Shown here: piece by piece, positions 62,569 through 64,000 of the stretch | Layout: every line of letters begins with the position of its first letter | Position numbering within the stretch: the stretch's first letter is position 1 | Origin: Congeria kusceri | Lineage: Eukaryota > Mollusca > Bivalvia > Myida > Dreissenidae | NCBI GenBank assembly: GCA_027627225.1 | Contig: CM051025.1 | Location: 58,873,681 to 58,937,680, forward strand | Direction of reading: 5' to 3' | Length of the DNA stretch: 64,000 nucleotides | Translations under genes and position numbers: made by a program | Notes under the pieces: generated by a model | The model's input: only the letters and a program-made list of their open reading frames with translations | Told to the model about the DNA's origin: nothing | The model's database searches: none

Positions 62569-63830
62569 CTAAAACATGGATGGAAAATATTATACATTCA
62601 TAACAGCCAAATGTTATTTTTCTTTTGCCTTAAAGGGGGTATGTACGATCTTATTAAATTTTCATACAAAAAATATGAAAGAAAAATAAAACGTTGATGA
62701 ATAAAAAACTAGAATACAAGTTCTGAAGAACTGATATTCAATAATCTTCAAATTTGGAGGTTTACGCCGTTAAAATATTTTTCGTATTCCAGTCGAAAAC
62801 CCATTCACATACATTAGACATGTAAAATGTTGGGAAAACCCCCAATATTCGTTGTAAGTTGACTTAAGATAGAAAGACCCTAATGGGACTTTTTTCAGAC
62901 CTTGATTTTCTTCTTATCTTTGATAATTAAATCTATTATGAGACTAAACTGTGAAATATAAACAAAATCTAACCACAGGTTTTGACAAAAATGCGATTTT
63001 TCTTATAACCCCTCATTTTTCTACTTCAACCTAAAATTATGATGGGGTACACTTATAAAAATGACTGACATATTGTCAAAATGTATTTTATTTATTCCCG
63101 AATAGCTTTAATTTATACGTTAAAGGTGTATCTTATGAAAAAGTATAACACACATAAGTACTAAAGTTGACCAACAATACTTATTACATTAAAAAAAAAA
63201 AAATTTGGCTAAGCATACGGTAGAAAACAACAGATTTCATTACAGTAAAAATACGTCAAACACCAATTATTGTAATTATTTTTACTTTTATTTCATAGTA
63301 TGTCAAAATCAGTAATACCAGAATATAATATAACCTTATTTGAAAGGAAAAGGGTATACATTGACATAGGTTCACCACAAAAATCTCAAGGTATAACATT
63401 TGGACTGAAGCAACCCCATGTTATACCAAAAAAATATGAAAAATAATACAAGTAAAAAAGCAAATATTTTCCTTCTATGTTAAAATATATTTTTTCTCTT
63501 ATAATTATAATCTATTAGCAGTATGGTTATTAAATGAATTATTTTTGCATTAATGTTAAAGAAATAGTGTTGTGTGTAAACATTTTAAATACAAATGTAA
63601 CTAGCTGAGGTTCACATATCCTTAATTACCAAATTCAGAAAAATAATAAACATTTTTATAAGTTTGTGTTTCAAAAAATTCAATGGACATTTTCATTACA
63701 TTTGCTTAACAAGAGTTTTAAAAAACTGGCAAATCTGTGTGATAACTTCATCAAGACTCTTCTTGATGCTTGTGACTATTGGTAAAATGTCACTGTTTTG
63801 GATAAAAAGGTGTCTCTTAGACCATTCTCA
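62569..63830. other. AT-rich intron upstream of the first visible HERC2 exon
   Basis: Over 1.2 kb of AT-rich sequence with runs of A and T (for example near 63190). I see no splice-bounded frame that matches the HERC2 N-terminus and no clear repeat. It ends at the Mutator-like fragment. Confidence 0.6.
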
Positions 63831-63998
63831 TCATTTCGCCGATACATAATTTTCAGATTTTTTTTTACAGCGGTAGATCTCGTCAAAATTCCTCAGTGGA
63901 ACAGGCCCAAGTTTACACAATGAACAGTATTTTAAAATATCCAACAGAACACCAAACTCGATCACCCGGCGTCCCGCTCTCCACCCATCTCGACTGAC
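63831..63998 (-). pseudogene. Fragment of a Mutator-like protein, running off the window edge
   Basis: An open frame on the minus strand from the right edge reads DGWRAGRRVIEFGVLLDILK, then YCSLCKLGPVPLRN, and stops at 63831-63833. The G-R-R-V-x-E, C-x-x-C, P-L spacing resembles the N-terminal zinc-binding part of Mutator-like transposase-domain proteins that are abundant in invertebrate genomes (conserved W-x-x-G-R-R-V-x-E-L-x-x-L and C-x-x-C). No GLG-x-L block follows before the stop. It lies in what should be the first HERC2 introns, so I read it as a decayed or partial mobile-element copy whose other part lies beyond 64000. An unusual HERC2 upstream exon is less likely, because it does not resemble the HERC2 N-terminus. 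Confidence 0.4.
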
Positions 63999-64000
63999 TA

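Noticed and set aside
61463..61724. Plus-strand 86-codon frame near 61.5 kb
   Set aside because: AT-rich intron sequence running into the antisense of exon 61923-61663. No homology.

Overview
This is a 64-kb slice of an animal nuclear genome. It holds most of one very large, intron-rich gene on the minus strand: the orthologue of HERC2, the giant HECT/RCC1-like E3 ubiquitin ligase. I trace 62 exons, running from 62568 down to 811. They give about 3,877 codons with GT-AG introns, and reading phase carries through every junction except one (5078/3809). The protein follows the HERC2 domain order: N-terminal helical region, first RCC1-like propeller (RLD1), cytochrome-b5-like domain, long helical scaffold, MIB/HERC2 domain, SH3-like segment, UBA-like segment, CPH, ZZ zinc finger, DOC/APC10, second propeller (RLD2), then the start of the RLD2-RLD3 linker. 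The first coding exon(s) lie above 64000. RLD3 and the catalytic HECT domain lie below position 1. The window therefore holds the scaffold and substrate-binding part of the ligase, not its catalytic part.

The host is probably a mollusc, most likely a bivalve. The introns carry tRNA-derived SINEs, repeat families with AACAAGAG starts and AGCTAAAA ends built on tandem cores, and many copies of a double-hairpin palindromic element ending in GCGTCGTGGG. From memory only, the last looks dreissenid (zebra/quagga mussel), and I hold that loosely. No bacterial genes, operons, CRISPR array or complete transposase are present.

Layout from high to low coordinate: a Mutator-like protein fragment at the very end (63831-63998); HERC2 N-terminus (60.4-62.6 kb); RLD1 (51.5-59.1 kb); linker (46.5-51.1 kb); cytochrome-b5-like exons (44.6-45.6 kb); helical scaffold (29.7-44.3 kb, interrupted by the MIB/HERC2 domain at 34.0-34.6 kb); SH3-like, UBA, CPH, ZZ and DOC exons (19.8-29.6 kb); RLD2 (6.9-19.9 kb); linker (0.8-6.6 kb). 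Introns are roughly 80% of the window and are rich in mobile elements and minisatellites.

The most unusual signal is that several minisatellites and small tandem duplications include, or sit flush against, HERC2 splice sites. A 17-unit array at 27.98-28.98 kb repeats an exon end plus its 5' splice site; four of the donors are in frame with each other. An array of about 16 units at 58.02-58.63 kb repeats a 3' splice site plus the start of its exon. Smaller boundary duplications lie at 21.5, 44.3 and 48.8 kb, and arrays start exactly at donors at 35.8 and 49.7 kb.
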